Positions 1-8,172 of a stretch of 64,000 bases of DNA are shown piece by piece. The stretch is from Eubacteriales bacterium (GTDB lineage: Bacteria; Bacillota; Clostridia; Tissierellales; GPF-1). The translations under genes were made by a program, and so were the position numbers. The first letter of the stretch is position 1. Every line of letters begins with the position of its first letter. The DNA lies in assembly GCA_030625815.1 (NCBI GenBank), contig DAOUQF010000019.1:1-64000 (forward strand), given 5' to 3'. The notes beneath the pieces are model-generated. The model was not told the DNA's origin and searched no databases. It was given only the letters and a program-made list of their open reading frames with translations.

Positions 1-64
1 TTTCATACTTCTTCATTGACCAAAAGGTCAAATTCGAGGCTGTCATGTTCAGTTTTCAAAGATC
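1..64 (-). promoter_or_regulatory. rRNA operon leader (start of transcript before an rRNA gene)
   Basis: On the minus strand, 64-47 reads GATCTTTGAAAACTGAAC, the boxA-like leader found just before rRNA genes in many Firmicutes. It is followed by a short hairpin at 31-16 (TTGACC, loop TTTT, GGTCAA) that could belong to the rRNA processing stem. No rRNA body is inside the window, so the rRNA gene (most likely 16S) must begin beyond base 1. The identification rests on the leader motif and the tandem promoters upstream of it. Confidence 0.7.
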
Positions 65-90
65 ATTGCCGCCGCATTGGCGACTTGACT

Positions 91-119
91 AGTGTAACAG
101 ATCTGGAAGATACTGTCAA
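91..119 (-). promoter_or_regulatory. rRNA promoter, proximal (P3)
   Basis: The minus strand has -35 TTGACA (119-114), a 17-base spacer and -10 TACACT (96-91). It is the closest of three promoters to the rRNA leader. The sequence after the -10 (CAAGTCGCCAA...GCGG) closely matches the sequence after the middle promoter. Confidence 0.8.
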
Positions 120-167
120 CACTCTCTTTTATTTCCGCCTCGCGTTTCCGCTTTTGGCGACTTGTTT

Positions 168-196
168 AGTCTAGCACCCGACCTTAATCTTGTCAA
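168..196 (-). promoter_or_regulatory. rRNA promoter, middle (P2)
   Basis: The minus strand has -35 TTGACA (196-191), a 17-base spacer and -10 TAGACT (173-168). Near-consensus elements at ideal spacing, repeated in tandem, are typical of rRNA operons in Firmicutes. Confidence 0.8.
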
Positions 197-274
197 GCGC
201 TTTTTTCGCTCTATTCCGCTTGTTATCCGGCTTAGAGCATTATTTAGCGGCCAAGTTTCCCTGACCGCTTGTTT

Positions 275-303
275 ATAATACCAAAGGAACCCGATGCTGT
301 CAA
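275..303 (-). promoter_or_regulatory. rRNA promoter, distal (P1)
   Basis: The minus strand has -35 TTGACA (303-298), a 17-base spacer and -10 TATTAT (280-275). It lies just downstream of the GH18 gene's stop codon and points toward the left edge with the two other promoters. Confidence 0.7.
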
Positions 304-335
304 CCAGAAAAAAGAAGTTCTTATTTTCTGACGAT

Positions 336-1973
336 TCATTTCCCCATGGATAAGAATCCATAAAGATTATTCCAAGTCGAATCAGTTTCGAAGCCCTTTC
401 TCCAGGCACCGAATCCGGCCAATTGATATTCGTGGATCAATTGAACGCGCTGATACATGGACAAGGCATCTTCCAACCAAATTTGATAGGTTCCATCTTC
501 ATCTTCATAGCTCACTTTGAATTGCCTTGCACCGGGATCCCATACGGGAGTCAATTCTCTTTCATCGATAATGGATTGAACCCCGTTTAAAGTCAATGCC
601 TTTGAGCGAGCTTTGCCCGTTCCCGTTAAAGGTTCTTGCCAACGCCGAACATAAAGTGGAATGCCCAAAACCAATTGCTCGGCTGGAACTTCCTCCAGCA
701 TCATCTGAATGCTTTCTTCCGTCCAAGGCAGGCTCGCAACGGGTCCGCTCTCTCCGCCTCCGGCGTAGTATTCATCATAGGCCATCAAAAAGATATAGTC
801 CAATGCATTTGCCAATTCTCGTCGATCATAGCATAACGACCAATTTGGGCTTCCGCCGGGGCGTGTAACATCCATGGATAAAAACAGGTCCGCCTCCCTC
901 GTCATTATAAACAACTCGCGAACGAATTGAGACAAATAGTCTCGATCCTCTTCATAAATGTTTTCAAAATCCAGGTTGATTCCTTCCAATCGATACGCCT
1001 TCGCCAATCGAATGATCTCTTCTTCAACCGCGAGCCGCTGTTTAGGATTTCGCAGCATTTCCTTGGTCCAGTCAGGATCAAAGGCATTTTTAAAGAGTCC
1101 CCAAATTGCGTACCCCTGTTGTGCCGCCCATTTTCGATAGGTCTCGTTACCCATGTCAAGAATGCTGAAATTCCCCTCTTTCTTTTGCAATGAAAACCAG
1201 GTAGGAGATAGGACATTGAGGCCAATGCCCGGTTCTAACTTATAGGTTAGGGCCGTGTTCTCTGAAAAATAGTCCCAAGCCAAAAGAATCGGTTCGTAAA
1301 ATTCCTTGTTCGCCCGTTGGATCGGATCGATGTTTTCATATAAACTCACTTGTTTTTTTTGCAAATAACCTTCTCTTCCGCTTGCTGTAACCACAAAAAT
1401 CCAATCCTCTTTGTCGAGGAGGGTTCTTTCATAGACAAAAACGCGGCTCATGGGCGTTAAAATGTCTACCACGGAAGCCAAGGAAGAAGGCGCCGTTCTC
1501 AATCGAAGGGTTCCATTCACATGGTACTCCGCGTAGGATACTGAACCGCTTTGCAGCGTGGCGCCCAATTTGACCGCGCTCCAATTGATCGGTGTGCCCA
1601 AGGCATCCTGCACGATCTTCGCAGAAAGATAAAACTCGCCGTTGGAAAGAAATCCCGCGTTCTGCCCATAGGGTTCTCGGTTGATCAACACTTGATCCGA
1701 TTCAATGGTCAACATGGTTTGACGATCCACAGAAAAAATATGAACCCCTTCCCCTTCCTGAAAACTGACCAGTCCAGGAATGGATCGTATTTGAGATTGA
1801 GAGACATACAACTCCCCACTTTGAAGTATGGTCTCAGCGTCAGGAATCAACTCCCCGTCAATCCTCAGTTGGAATTCTTCTATTTCTTCCGGCTGATCGA
1901 AATAACGAATCCCAAAAAGAAGTCCGCTTAAAACAATTGCGACAACTATGATTATGATGCTCCATCGTTTCAT
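336..1973 (-). CDS. Membrane-anchored glycoside hydrolase family 18 protein
   Basis: A 545-residue protein likely to cleave an N-acetylglucosamine-containing cell-wall polymer outside the membrane, in the manner of YaaH/YdhD-type GH18 proteins. Residues 5-22 are one N-terminal membrane anchor. Residues about 35-140 resemble the copper-amine-oxidase-like N-terminal domain, about 147-215 resemble a bacterial SH3 domain (LRLRTAPSS), and 240-545 are the GH18 barrel. The GH18 signature is LEGINLDFEN (329-338) with the probable catalytic acid Glu337. The ATG has a strong GGAGGAGG site. The next feature downstream is the rRNA promoter array, with only a weak hairpin between. The substrate is inferred from the family. 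Confidence 0.82.
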   Translation of the reverse strand: MKRWSIIIIVVAIVLSGLLFGIRYFDQPEEIEEFQLRIDGELIPDAETILQSGELYVSQSQIRSIPGLVSFQEGEGVHIFSVDRQTMLTIESDQVLINREPYGQNAGFLSNGEFYLSAKIVQDALGTPINWSAVKLGATLQSGSVSYAEYHVNGTLRLRTAPSSLASVVDILTPMSRVFVYERTLLDKEDWIFVVTASGREGYLQKKQVSLYENIDPIQRANKEFYEPILLAWDYFSENTALTYKLEPGIGLNVLSPTWFSLQKKEGNFSILDMGNETYRKWAAQQGYAIWGLFKNAFDPDWTKEMLRNPKQRLAVEEEIIRLAKAYRLEGINLDFENIYEEDRDYLSQFVRELFIMTREADLFLSMDVTRPGGSPNWSLCYDRRELANALDYIFLMAYDEYYAGGGESGPVASLPWTEESIQMMLEEVPAEQLVLGIPLYVRRWQEPLTGTGKARSKALTLNGVQSIIDERELTPVWDPGARQFKVSYEDEDGTYQIWLEDALSMYQRVQLIHEYQLAGFGAWRKGFETDSTWNNLYGFLSMGK

Positions 1974-2033
1974 GACCTTCCTCCTCCATGTATTTTCATT
2001 ATACCGAATTCCAGGTATTTCAATATGAACTCT

Positions 2034-3170
2034 TTATGAATCTTGTCCCAAGCGTGCCAGTAATTGCTTTGCAGCAGCCTGCTCGGGGTTCAATTGAAGA
2101 ACCTTTCGAAGGTCTGAAATTCCATCTCGCACTTGATTCAACGCGAGATAAATCTGTGCACGAACCAAATAAGCCTCCGGCCATTCCCGTGCTGCGCCGA
2201 TGGTTTTTTGGATCGACCCCATGGCTTCCTGATATTGTTCCAAGAGGTATTGCGTCTGCGCAATTTCAAAAAGAATCATCGGTTCGTCTTCTTTCAAGAA
2301 TTCCGAACGCTGCATATGACTCATGGCTTTTTCCAATTGATTCACGCCGCGATAGCAGATCCCCAATAAGAGTTCAGCTTGCCACCATTCCTTATCACGA
2401 CCGACAAGGTTTTCCAATATATGAATGGCTTCTTCAAATTGACCAGTCTGCGTATAAGCCACCGCCTCCTCGTACAATGCATAAGGGTTAATGGCTTGCA
2501 GGGTTTCCCTGACCTCTAGCTTGACTTCATCCAGAGTTTCCTGCGCGGCGATCACTTCCAAAAATCGTTGAAATTGATGCTGCGCTGCCTGATACTGATT
2601 GGTGTATGCATAGTAGTGGCCCAACTTATAATGCGCCGCATAAATTTCCGGGGCTTCTTCAATCAATCGCAGATATTCTTTGGCGGCCAACTCGTAAAGA
2701 AAAGCCCCTGCGCGTGAGGCACCCTCTTTGATTCGTTTTTCCGCAAATCGTTCGACGCTCACTGCAAATGAAAATTGCAGTTCATGATTCTGCGGATATA
2801 AAAATGTTAAGGTTCGAAGCAGGACCATTGCATTGTTCGGCATCTCCAAATCAAAGAACTCCTGCGCCTTTTTCTCCAAAGCCGCACGGATCTGATGTCC
2901 CGTCAGTTCTTCCAACAATTGATGATAGGTCTGATAATGAGGAAAAGTTTCGTCAATCCCCATCACCATGGCCAAATCGACAATCAGGTTCTCCAATTGG
3001 ATTTCCGTTCCAACATCGGATTTTACCCACCCCGCCATTGTCTCTGTTCGAATTGGCAATGGCAATAAAGCGGGAACGACACCTTCCGATTGCGGGATTG
3101 CAATCGGTTCTTTCAATTCGATAAATACCCATTCGTCCATTCTTTGTTTCAATATTTCGGATAAATTCAT
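2034..3170 (-). CDS. Tetratricopeptide repeat protein
   Basis: A 378-residue, apparently soluble protein. Residues 1-80 are not repeat-like. From about residue 90 to the end it is built of helical tetratricopeptide-type repeats, with recurring motifs such as LAQLHYxL and YxEA; the last units (EPMILFEIAQTQYLLEQ, then PEAYLVRAQIYLAL) are the clearest. Such repeats usually form protein-binding surfaces. Its ATG overlaps the stop of the upstream membrane-protein gene (ATGA), so the two are translationally coupled. No specific function can be given. Confidence 0.7.
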   Translation of the reverse strand: MNLSEILKQRMDEWVFIELKEPIAIPQSEGVVPALLPLPIRTETMAGWVKSDVGTEIQLENLIVDLAMVMGIDETFPHYQTYHQLLEELTGHQIRAALEKKAQEFFDLEMPNNAMVLLRTLTFLYPQNHELQFSFAVSVERFAEKRIKEGASRAGAFLYELAAKEYLRLIEEAPEIYAAHYKLGHYYAYTNQYQAAQHQFQRFLEVIAAQETLDEVKLEVRETLQAINPYALYEEAVAYTQTGQFEEAIHILENLVGRDKEWWQAELLLGICYRGVNQLEKAMSHMQRSEFLKEDEPMILFEIAQTQYLLEQYQEAMGSIQKTIGAAREWPEAYLVRAQIYLALNQVRDGISDLRKVLQLNPEQAAAKQLLARLGQDS

Positions 3171-3907
3171 ACAATCATCCTTCTTTCAAATTCTCGTTTT
3201 CTTCTAGAGGATTTGTCTAGAATTTGATAAACCAGCCCTCGATAAACCATCCATAGAAAAAAGATCGCCTGTCCAAACCCCAAAATGAGAATATTCGAAA
3301 AGCCGCGAACCGTTGAGGCAAATGGCGCGATTGTCAACAAATTCAAATCCAAGGTACCGGCAATTCCGTAAAAGACAACTTGCCAAACAGCCATCATGAC
3401 AGTCCAGATCAAAATGTTTTCCTTTTGAAAATGGAAAATTCGTCCAAAAACGCCGGTAAAACTTTCATGGCGCAGATAGATGGTTTCCGGCAAGGGACTC
3501 AGCGCCAAATACATGATCAAAGGAATAATCGGAATGCCCGCGAATGAAAATCGGTAGAGAAAGGCGTTCCCTGCAAAGGTAAATAGAATCCACAAAAGAA
3601 ATCGAACGCCCAAAACCTTATAGAAAAATGCCATCATGCCATCCTTAAAGGTATGAAAACCAACGCGACGACTCCGTATAACACTGAGCACCAGATAGTA
3701 TAAAACCGACAGCAAGACTGCCTGCCATAGGGAAAACAGCAGTCCTGAAAACATGCTCCCCCCCGCAAATAATAACGGCGTGACCAAGATATAAGCCGCA
3801 AGAATTCCCCAGCTTAAGGCCACACCCATCATTAGGTTTCCCGACCTATCGATAAATTGTTTGCCGGCCTGCTTAAAAACGTATAACCAATCGGTTAAAT
3901 TGAACAT
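3167..3907 (-). CDS. Multi-pass membrane protein of unknown function
   Basis: About 246 residues with five or six hydrophobic segments and a basic C-terminal tail (SSRRKREFERR). I do not recognise a family. A longer reading is possible, but the ATG at 3907 (or 3910) sits right after a GAGGAGGAAT site and gives the natural start. This start lies inside the 3' end of the upstream radical SAM gene (about 35 bases of overlap), and the stop overlaps the downstream TPR gene by four bases. The three genes therefore look like one coupled unit. Confidence 0.65.
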   Translation of the reverse strand: MFNLTDWLYVFKQAGKQFIDRSGNLMMGVALSWGILAAYILVTPLLFAGGSMFSGLLFSLWQAVLLSVLYYLVLSVIRSRRVGFHTFKDGMMAFFYKVLGVRFLLWILFTFAGNAFLYRFSFAGIPIIPLIMYLALSPLPETIYLRHESFTGVFGRIFHFQKENILIWTVMMAVWQVVFYGIAGTLDLNLLTIAPFASTVRGFSNILILGFGQAIFFLWMVYRGLVYQILDKSSRRKREFERRMIV

Positions 3908-5642
3908 CATATTCCTCCTCTGTGTATTGATAGACTTCACTAGGCTGCACCAACAAAGGCGTACGCTTCCGCAAAAAAACCAAAGAAAGCGAATCGTCTC
4001 CATTTTCTTGAATCAAGGAGCCAATCTTTGTAAAAGATCCGATTGAAAAATCGGGATACCGCTTTTTCCTTTCCGATTTTTCCAGGTGTTTTTCTTCAGC
4101 CAAAAAGCGATCGGCCAATTCGTTTTTCTGATTTTTTTTCCCTTTTGTTGCCGAATGATCCTTCCGAAAGGGTTCTCCCAAGGCATAGAGAGAATCAAAA
4201 ACAAGCCGCTCCATCCATTCTTCCCTTTCTGCCGTTGAAAGCTGCCAGCCGTCCGCGAACTCAGACAAACGTTGATAAAGATCCCGCTTCCGATGCTGTC
4301 TCAGATGATATTCGTTTGCAACCCAGAAGCGTGAAAACTCTTCGAAGAAGTCAAAGGGAGAGGCATATTGTTCACAGGCAAATATCAAACTTAAAGAAAA
4401 TCCCTGAGAGTTATGATACTTGTCCACCAAATCCTCAATCCACTTGAGCCGCTGCACATCTCGATAAGGCAGCCAAGGCGTCCATAGGACCTCATAGGGC
4501 ACGTCCTCCGCGCAAACAAGCCCGTACTCAGAATTGCGCAACCGCAATTCCGAACCCTTCAGCAGTTTTAAAAAGCCCAATTGAATCACATGGGCACGAA
4601 GAGAAAAAACATCGTTAAAGGATACTCGGAAAGAAGCAAAGTCCTCGAAAGGAAGTCCGGCTATCAAATCAACATGAAGGTGAATATTCTCTTCAGTACG
4701 CAATTCTCCAATAACTTGCCGATACCGATCAATTTCCCTCGCACGATGAATGGCTTGAGAGGTTTCTTTATTGGTGGTTTGAATGCCGATTTCCAATTGA
4801 ATCATACCCTCCGGCAGGGTTTGCAATTCGCTGATAAATTCATCGGTCAGCCGATCCGGACTGCATTCAAAATGGAAGTTGGTGATCCCATTGTGATGCT
4901 CCTTCAAATAAGAAATCAAAGCGAGGGCTCGCTCTGGATCCGCATTGAATGTACGATCGATAAATTTAACCTGTTTGACATTCTTTTCGAGAAATCGATC
5001 CATATGGGAAAACACCTGATTCAAGGGACGAACCCGCACCCGATTGCCGTCTTGCGCCGATAGGCAAAAGGCGCATCGGTACGGACAACCCCGGGAGCTT
5101 TCGTAATAGAAGATCTTGCCGGGGCTTGTCAGATCGTCATCGCTATATCCAAAAGCCAGACTTTCCATTTCGGTCGGCGGGCCCATGGTAGAACGAAGGA
5201 TTTCATTTCCACACCGATACGTGAGGGAGGGAATTAGATGAAATTCATTCGAAGAAAACCGGTGTTCCAGCAATAATGAAAAGACCGTTTCCCCCTCGCC
5301 CCGCACAATGAAATCGATATAGGGCGCATTCTCTAAAACAGACTCTTCTTCAAAGGAAACCTCCGGTCCTCCTAAAAACAGTATTAAATTTGAATCGATT
5401 TGCTTCAAGCGCTTACAGATTAAATCGATAAAACTCATATTCCAAATATAGCAAGAAAAGCCATAGGCTTCACTAGGATTTCGCAACAATTCAGAAACAA
5501 CAACGTCAATGGGTTGATTGATGGAATATTCCTGATGGTCGACCATGTGTTCCGAAAATTCAGATCCGCGCTGAAGCAAATACCGTCCAGCCAAACCAGT
5601 GTGTACATACTTTGCATTTACTGAAACGAGTGATACTTTCAT
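3873..5642 (-). CDS. B12-binding-domain radical SAM protein (DUF4080-type)
   Basis: A 589-residue radical SAM enzyme. The first about 130 residues look like the Rossmann-type cobalamin-binding domain (GGPEVSFE, VRGEGE). The radical SAM core begins with C186xxxC190xxC193 (SSRGCPYRCAFC), which binds the [4Fe-4S] cluster that cleaves SAM. The C-terminal 200 residues match the DUF4080 arrangement as I remember it. The canonical DxHxxG cobalamin ligand is not evident near the N terminus, so cobalamin binding is uncertain. The ATG at 5642 is preferred to an in-frame TTG at 5657 because GGAGGTAGGAG precedes it. Substrate unknown. Confidence 0.8.
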   Translation of the reverse strand: MKVSLVSVNAKYVHTGLAGRYLLQRGSEFSEHMVDHQEYSINQPIDVVVSELLRNPSEAYGFSCYIWNMSFIDLICKRLKQIDSNLILFLGGPEVSFEEESVLENAPYIDFIVRGEGETVFSLLLEHRFSSNEFHLIPSLTYRCGNEILRSTMGPPTEMESLAFGYSDDDLTSPGKIFYYESSRGCPYRCAFCLSAQDGNRVRVRPLNQVFSHMDRFLEKNVKQVKFIDRTFNADPERALALISYLKEHHNGITNFHFECSPDRLTDEFISELQTLPEGMIQLEIGIQTTNKETSQAIHRAREIDRYRQVIGELRTEENIHLHVDLIAGLPFEDFASFRVSFNDVFSLRAHVIQLGFLKLLKGSELRLRNSEYGLVCAEDVPYEVLWTPWLPYRDVQRLKWIEDLVDKYHNSQGFSLSLIFACEQYASPFDFFEEFSRFWVANEYHLRQHRKRDLYQRLSEFADGWQLSTAEREEWMERLVFDSLYALGEPFRKDHSATKGKKNQKNELADRFLAEEKHLEKSERKKRYPDFSIGSFTKIGSLIQENGDDSLSLVFLRKRTPLLVQPSEVYQYTEEEYDVQFNRLVIRF

Positions 5643-5667
5643 CTCTCCTACCTCCAATTCGAATCCT

Positions 5668-5676
5668 ATTATAACA
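5668..5676 (-). promoter_or_regulatory. Extended -10 promoter of the radical SAM unit
   Basis: The minus strand reads TGTTATAAT, an extended -10 element, about 25 bases before the radical SAM start codon. No good -35 is visible. Confidence 0.5.
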
Positions 5677-5699
5677 CATGTATCAATACCGGTAGAATG

Positions 5700-5708
5700 T
5701 GGTATAAT
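5700..5708 (+). promoter_or_regulatory. Extended -10 promoter of the hypothetical gene
   Basis: TGGTATAAT is an extended -10 element 26 bases before the start at 5735, divergent from the radical SAM promoter. No convincing -35 is present. Confidence 0.5.
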
Positions 5709-5734
5709 AAAACCGAAAATAAGGAGGTGGGCTT

Positions 5735-6220
5735 ATGGCATATATGACCGCGCGACAGATCCGTCACCAAATGAACCTTGATCGGCTCCGAGAATTGGGC
5801 TGTAAAGTGAAGAGTATCCAAGGAATCATGTTTTTTGTTAAATTTGAATCCAAAGAGCTCAAAATCAGTTATCTCTACCATATTACGAAAAGCAATAAAT
5901 ATTTCTTGGAACGCATCAAACCCTATGTCGTTGTTGCAGGGGAATTCGGCACGGAAGAGGATGTCGTCAAGGCGATCAGCATCGATCTTGAACAATTCCA
6001 AAATGCGTCTCAAAGTACTCATTTTAATGAATTTATTGCAATTGATACCTCAATTTCCGATACGGTGGCTCGTTTTGAAGATCTTTTCCTGTATTACAAT
6101 CTCGAACAGGAAAATATCGACTTGCTCAAGCAAGAGATCGAACGAATCAATAATTTATTGATTGAAATCAAGAATCGAAGCGAACGGATTTTTTATAAAA
6201 AGGATCCCAATAATCTTTGA
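5735..6220 (+). CDS. Hypothetical protein with C-terminal coiled coil
   Basis: A 161-residue protein that I do not recognise. It has a clear AAGGAGGTGGG ribosome binding site, its own promoter and a strong terminator, so it is very likely expressed. The N-terminal two thirds look like a small alpha/beta domain (VKFESKELKISYLY, PYVVVAGEFG). The C-terminal 40 residues are charged and heptad-like (LLKQEIERINNLLIEIKNR), suggesting a short coiled coil. There are no membrane segments or catalytic motifs. It is one of the few plus-strand genes here. Confidence 0.6.
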   Translation: MAYMTARQIRHQMNLDRLRELGCKVKSIQGIMFFVKFESKELKISYLYHITKSNKYFLERIKPYVVVAGEFGTEEDVVKAISIDLEQFQNASQSTHFNEFIAIDTSISDTVARFEDLFLYYNLEQENIDLLKQEIERINNLLIEIKNRSERIFYKKDPNNL

Positions 6221-6222
6221 AA

Positions 6223-6252
6223 CAAAAAAAGCGATGATTATCGCTTTTTTTT
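6223..6252. terminator. Bidirectional terminator
   Basis: The stem GCGAT-GATT-ATCGC (6231-6244) is flanked by an A-run on the left and a T-run on the right, so it can end transcription of both the plus-strand hypothetical gene and the convergent minus-strand gene. Confidence 0.8.
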
Positions 6253-7086
6253 ATACCGAAAATGATAGATTCGCAAGACTCCCTTTGCTTCAATCTCCAT
6301 ATGGGTTTGCGTCTCTTCTCTGTTCAGGATCTGCAAGGGTCCCAACCACGCATGCGTGCATTCTTCATGACTTCTGCATTGACGCAATTCTGAATTGCTA
6401 ATGCCTGTCCGCTCTCTTCTTTGCAGCCGATCCATTGAAATTCGCCACTGATTCACCTCGGCTGGCGAGAAATCAACTTCTTTTCCCCAAACATTTTCAA
6501 GTTCTTCCGGCAATGAGAAAGCCTCTTTGCCAACAATCGTCTGGATCCAATTCACACGACTTCTTTCCACCTGCACCACTTTCCTTCGATGTTCCATCTC
6601 TTCCCAATCCTTGGGCAGATAGTGGGTCAAAACCCAATCTGATTCGATGGATTTGATCCATTCCAGGGCAGCTTCGATCGATGGGAGCGCCCATTCTCCT
6701 TGGTTTTGCAAATCGTAAAAACTGCGCAGCCAAATATAGTCCTGAAAAAGGAATGAAACGGAAATTTGCAATGACCCGTAAAGACGGAAAAATTCTTCCT
6801 GAAGAATCGACCAATGATAATTTCGAATCACCAGCCCCAGGAGCAAACCGCCCCGTATTCGAAAGGGAATTTCAGAATGGGTTTTGATGCTGTCCAACAG
6901 TGAATCGGCTAGGCAAGGGCGATAAAAGAAGCAGGTTTTCATTTCTTCTCTCAGCCAATCATAGTCCACCCGCCAGATGCTTTTTTCCTCTTCTCTCATG
7001 GAGCGCATGATTAATTCTATGGCTTCGGTCTCAAAGCATTTATGGGATAATTTATAGATGTTGCAATTTCTCTTCTCTTGATTCAT
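6238..7086 (-). CDS. Hypothetical protein
   Basis: About 282 residues, rich in Trp, Glu and Arg, with no clear membrane segments. I do not recognise the family. Visible features are a Cys-rich stretch near the C terminus (LRQCRSHEECTHAWLG) and a basic tail ending KKKR. The ATG at 7086, preceded by GGTGAGG, is preferred to an in-frame GTG at 7098. A TATACT -10 lies at 7109-7104. It sits downstream of the arginine deiminase genes but is separated from them by a hairpin terminator, so a shared role is not implied. Confidence 0.55.
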   Translation of the reverse strand: MNQEKRNCNIYKLSHKCFETEAIELIMRSMREEEKSIWRVDYDWLREEMKTCFFYRPCLADSLLDSIKTHSEIPFRIRGGLLLGLVIRNYHWSILQEEFFRLYGSLQISVSFLFQDYIWLRSFYDLQNQGEWALPSIEAALEWIKSIESDWVLTHYLPKDWEEMEHRRKVVQVERSRVNWIQTIVGKEAFSLPEELENVWGKEVDFSPAEVNQWRISMDRLQRRERTGISNSELRQCRSHEECTHAWLGPLQILNREETQTHMEIEAKGVLRIYHFRYKKKR

Positions 7087-7110
7087 TTTCCTCACCACGT
7101 TTCAGTATAG

Positions 7111-7134
7111 CACAAAGGCGCTCAATGAGCGCCT
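7111..7134 (-). terminator. Terminator of the arcAB operon
   Basis: The stem AGGCGCTC / GAGCGCCT (8 bp, loop of three) is followed on the minus strand by TTTGTG. It lies 32 bases past the arcB stop. The T-run is short, so termination may be partial. Confidence 0.6.
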
Positions 7135-7165
7135 AAAGTTTGTTTTGCATTTCGGGTCTTCCCCT

Positions 7166-8158
7166 CTATCCCAGGGTAGCTACCATGACTGCTTTGATTG
7201 TATGGAGTCGGTTTTCCGCTTCATCAAAGACAACCGATTGCTTACTTTCAAAGACTTCATCGGTAACCTCCATGGCATCTAAACCAAAGGTCTCAAACGT
7301 TTCCTCGCCAATTTCTGTTTGTCGGTCATGGAAGGCAGGCAGGCAATGCATAAAGATGGCTTCTTGGTCTGCAAGATCCATCATTGCCCGATTGACTTGA
7401 TAGGCCTGCAATTTTTCAATTCTTTCTTTCCAAACCTCTTTTGATTCACCCATCGATACCCATACATCGGTATAGACAACATCGGCGTCTTTTACCGCGA
7501 TTTCCAATTTATCCGAAAGGGTGATGCTGGCGCCGGTTTCTTCTGCGATCTCTCGACATTTTGCCACCAACGCTTCTTCCGGGAACAAATCAGCCGGTGC
7601 GCAGATTCGAAAATCCATTCCCATTTTTACTGCACCAATCATCAGGGAATTCGCCATATTGTTTCGGCCGTCCCCCGTATAGACAAATTTGATTCCCTTC
7701 AACCGACCCTTGTGCTCTTGAATCGTTAAAAAGTCGGCCAAAATTTGAGTGGGATGATATTCCGTTGTCAAACCGTTCCAAACCACAACACCCGCATGCT
7801 CCGCAAGGGCATTTACCTTTTCCTGTCCATATCCGCGATACTCAATTCCATCATAGAAACGCCCCAGAACACGCGCGGTATCCGCGATGGATTCCTTCTT
7901 GCCGATTTGACTGCCGGTCGGTCCCAAATAGGTAACATGAGCTCCCTGATCGTATGCAGCAACCTCAAAAGAACAGCGCGTTCGGGTTGAAGCTTTTTCA
8001 AAAATCAGGGCAATGTTTTTTCCCATCAATTGTTTCGACTCGTTTCCCAATCGTTTTGCGCGTTTCAGATCTCGAGACAGATCCAGCAAATACTGGATTT
8101 CTGTTGGCGTATAATCCAATAAAGTTAAAAAATGACGACCTCGTAAATTTTGTGGCAT
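7166..8158 (-). CDS. arcB: Ornithine carbamoyltransferase, catabolic
   Basis: The 330-residue cytoplasmic enzyme converts citrulline and phosphate to ornithine and carbamoyl phosphate in the arginine deiminase pathway. The carbamoyl-phosphate motif STRTR ([13 protein letters not shown], near residue 57) and the ornithine-site motif HCLPAFHD near residue 270 are intact, and length matches the family. It follows arcA by 14 bases. The sequence alone would also fit a biosynthetic ArgF; its position behind arcA favours a catabolic role. No carbamate kinase gene (arcC) follows. Confidence 0.93.
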   Translation of the reverse strand: MPQNLRGRHFLTLLDYTPTEIQYLLDLSRDLKRAKRLGNESKQLMGKNIALIFEKASTRTRCSFEVAAYDQGAHVTYLGPTGSQIGKKESIADTARVLGRFYDGIEYRGYGQEKVNALAEHAGVVVWNGLTTEYHPTQILADFLTIQEHKGRLKGIKFVYTGDGRNNMANSLMIGAVKMGMDFRICAPADLFPEEALVAKCREIAEETGASITLSDKLEIAVKDADVVYTDVWVSMGESKEVWKERIEKLQAYQVNRAMMDLADQEAIFMHCLPAFHDRQTEIGEETFETFGLDAMEVTDEVFESKQSVVFDEAENRLHTIKAVMVATLG

Positions 8159-8172
8159 TGGGTTTCCTCCTT

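Noticed and set aside
116-409. A 97-codon minus-strand reading frame across the rRNA promoter region
   Set aside because: It overlaps the end of the GH18 gene and two promoters, has no ribosome binding site and resembles no protein.
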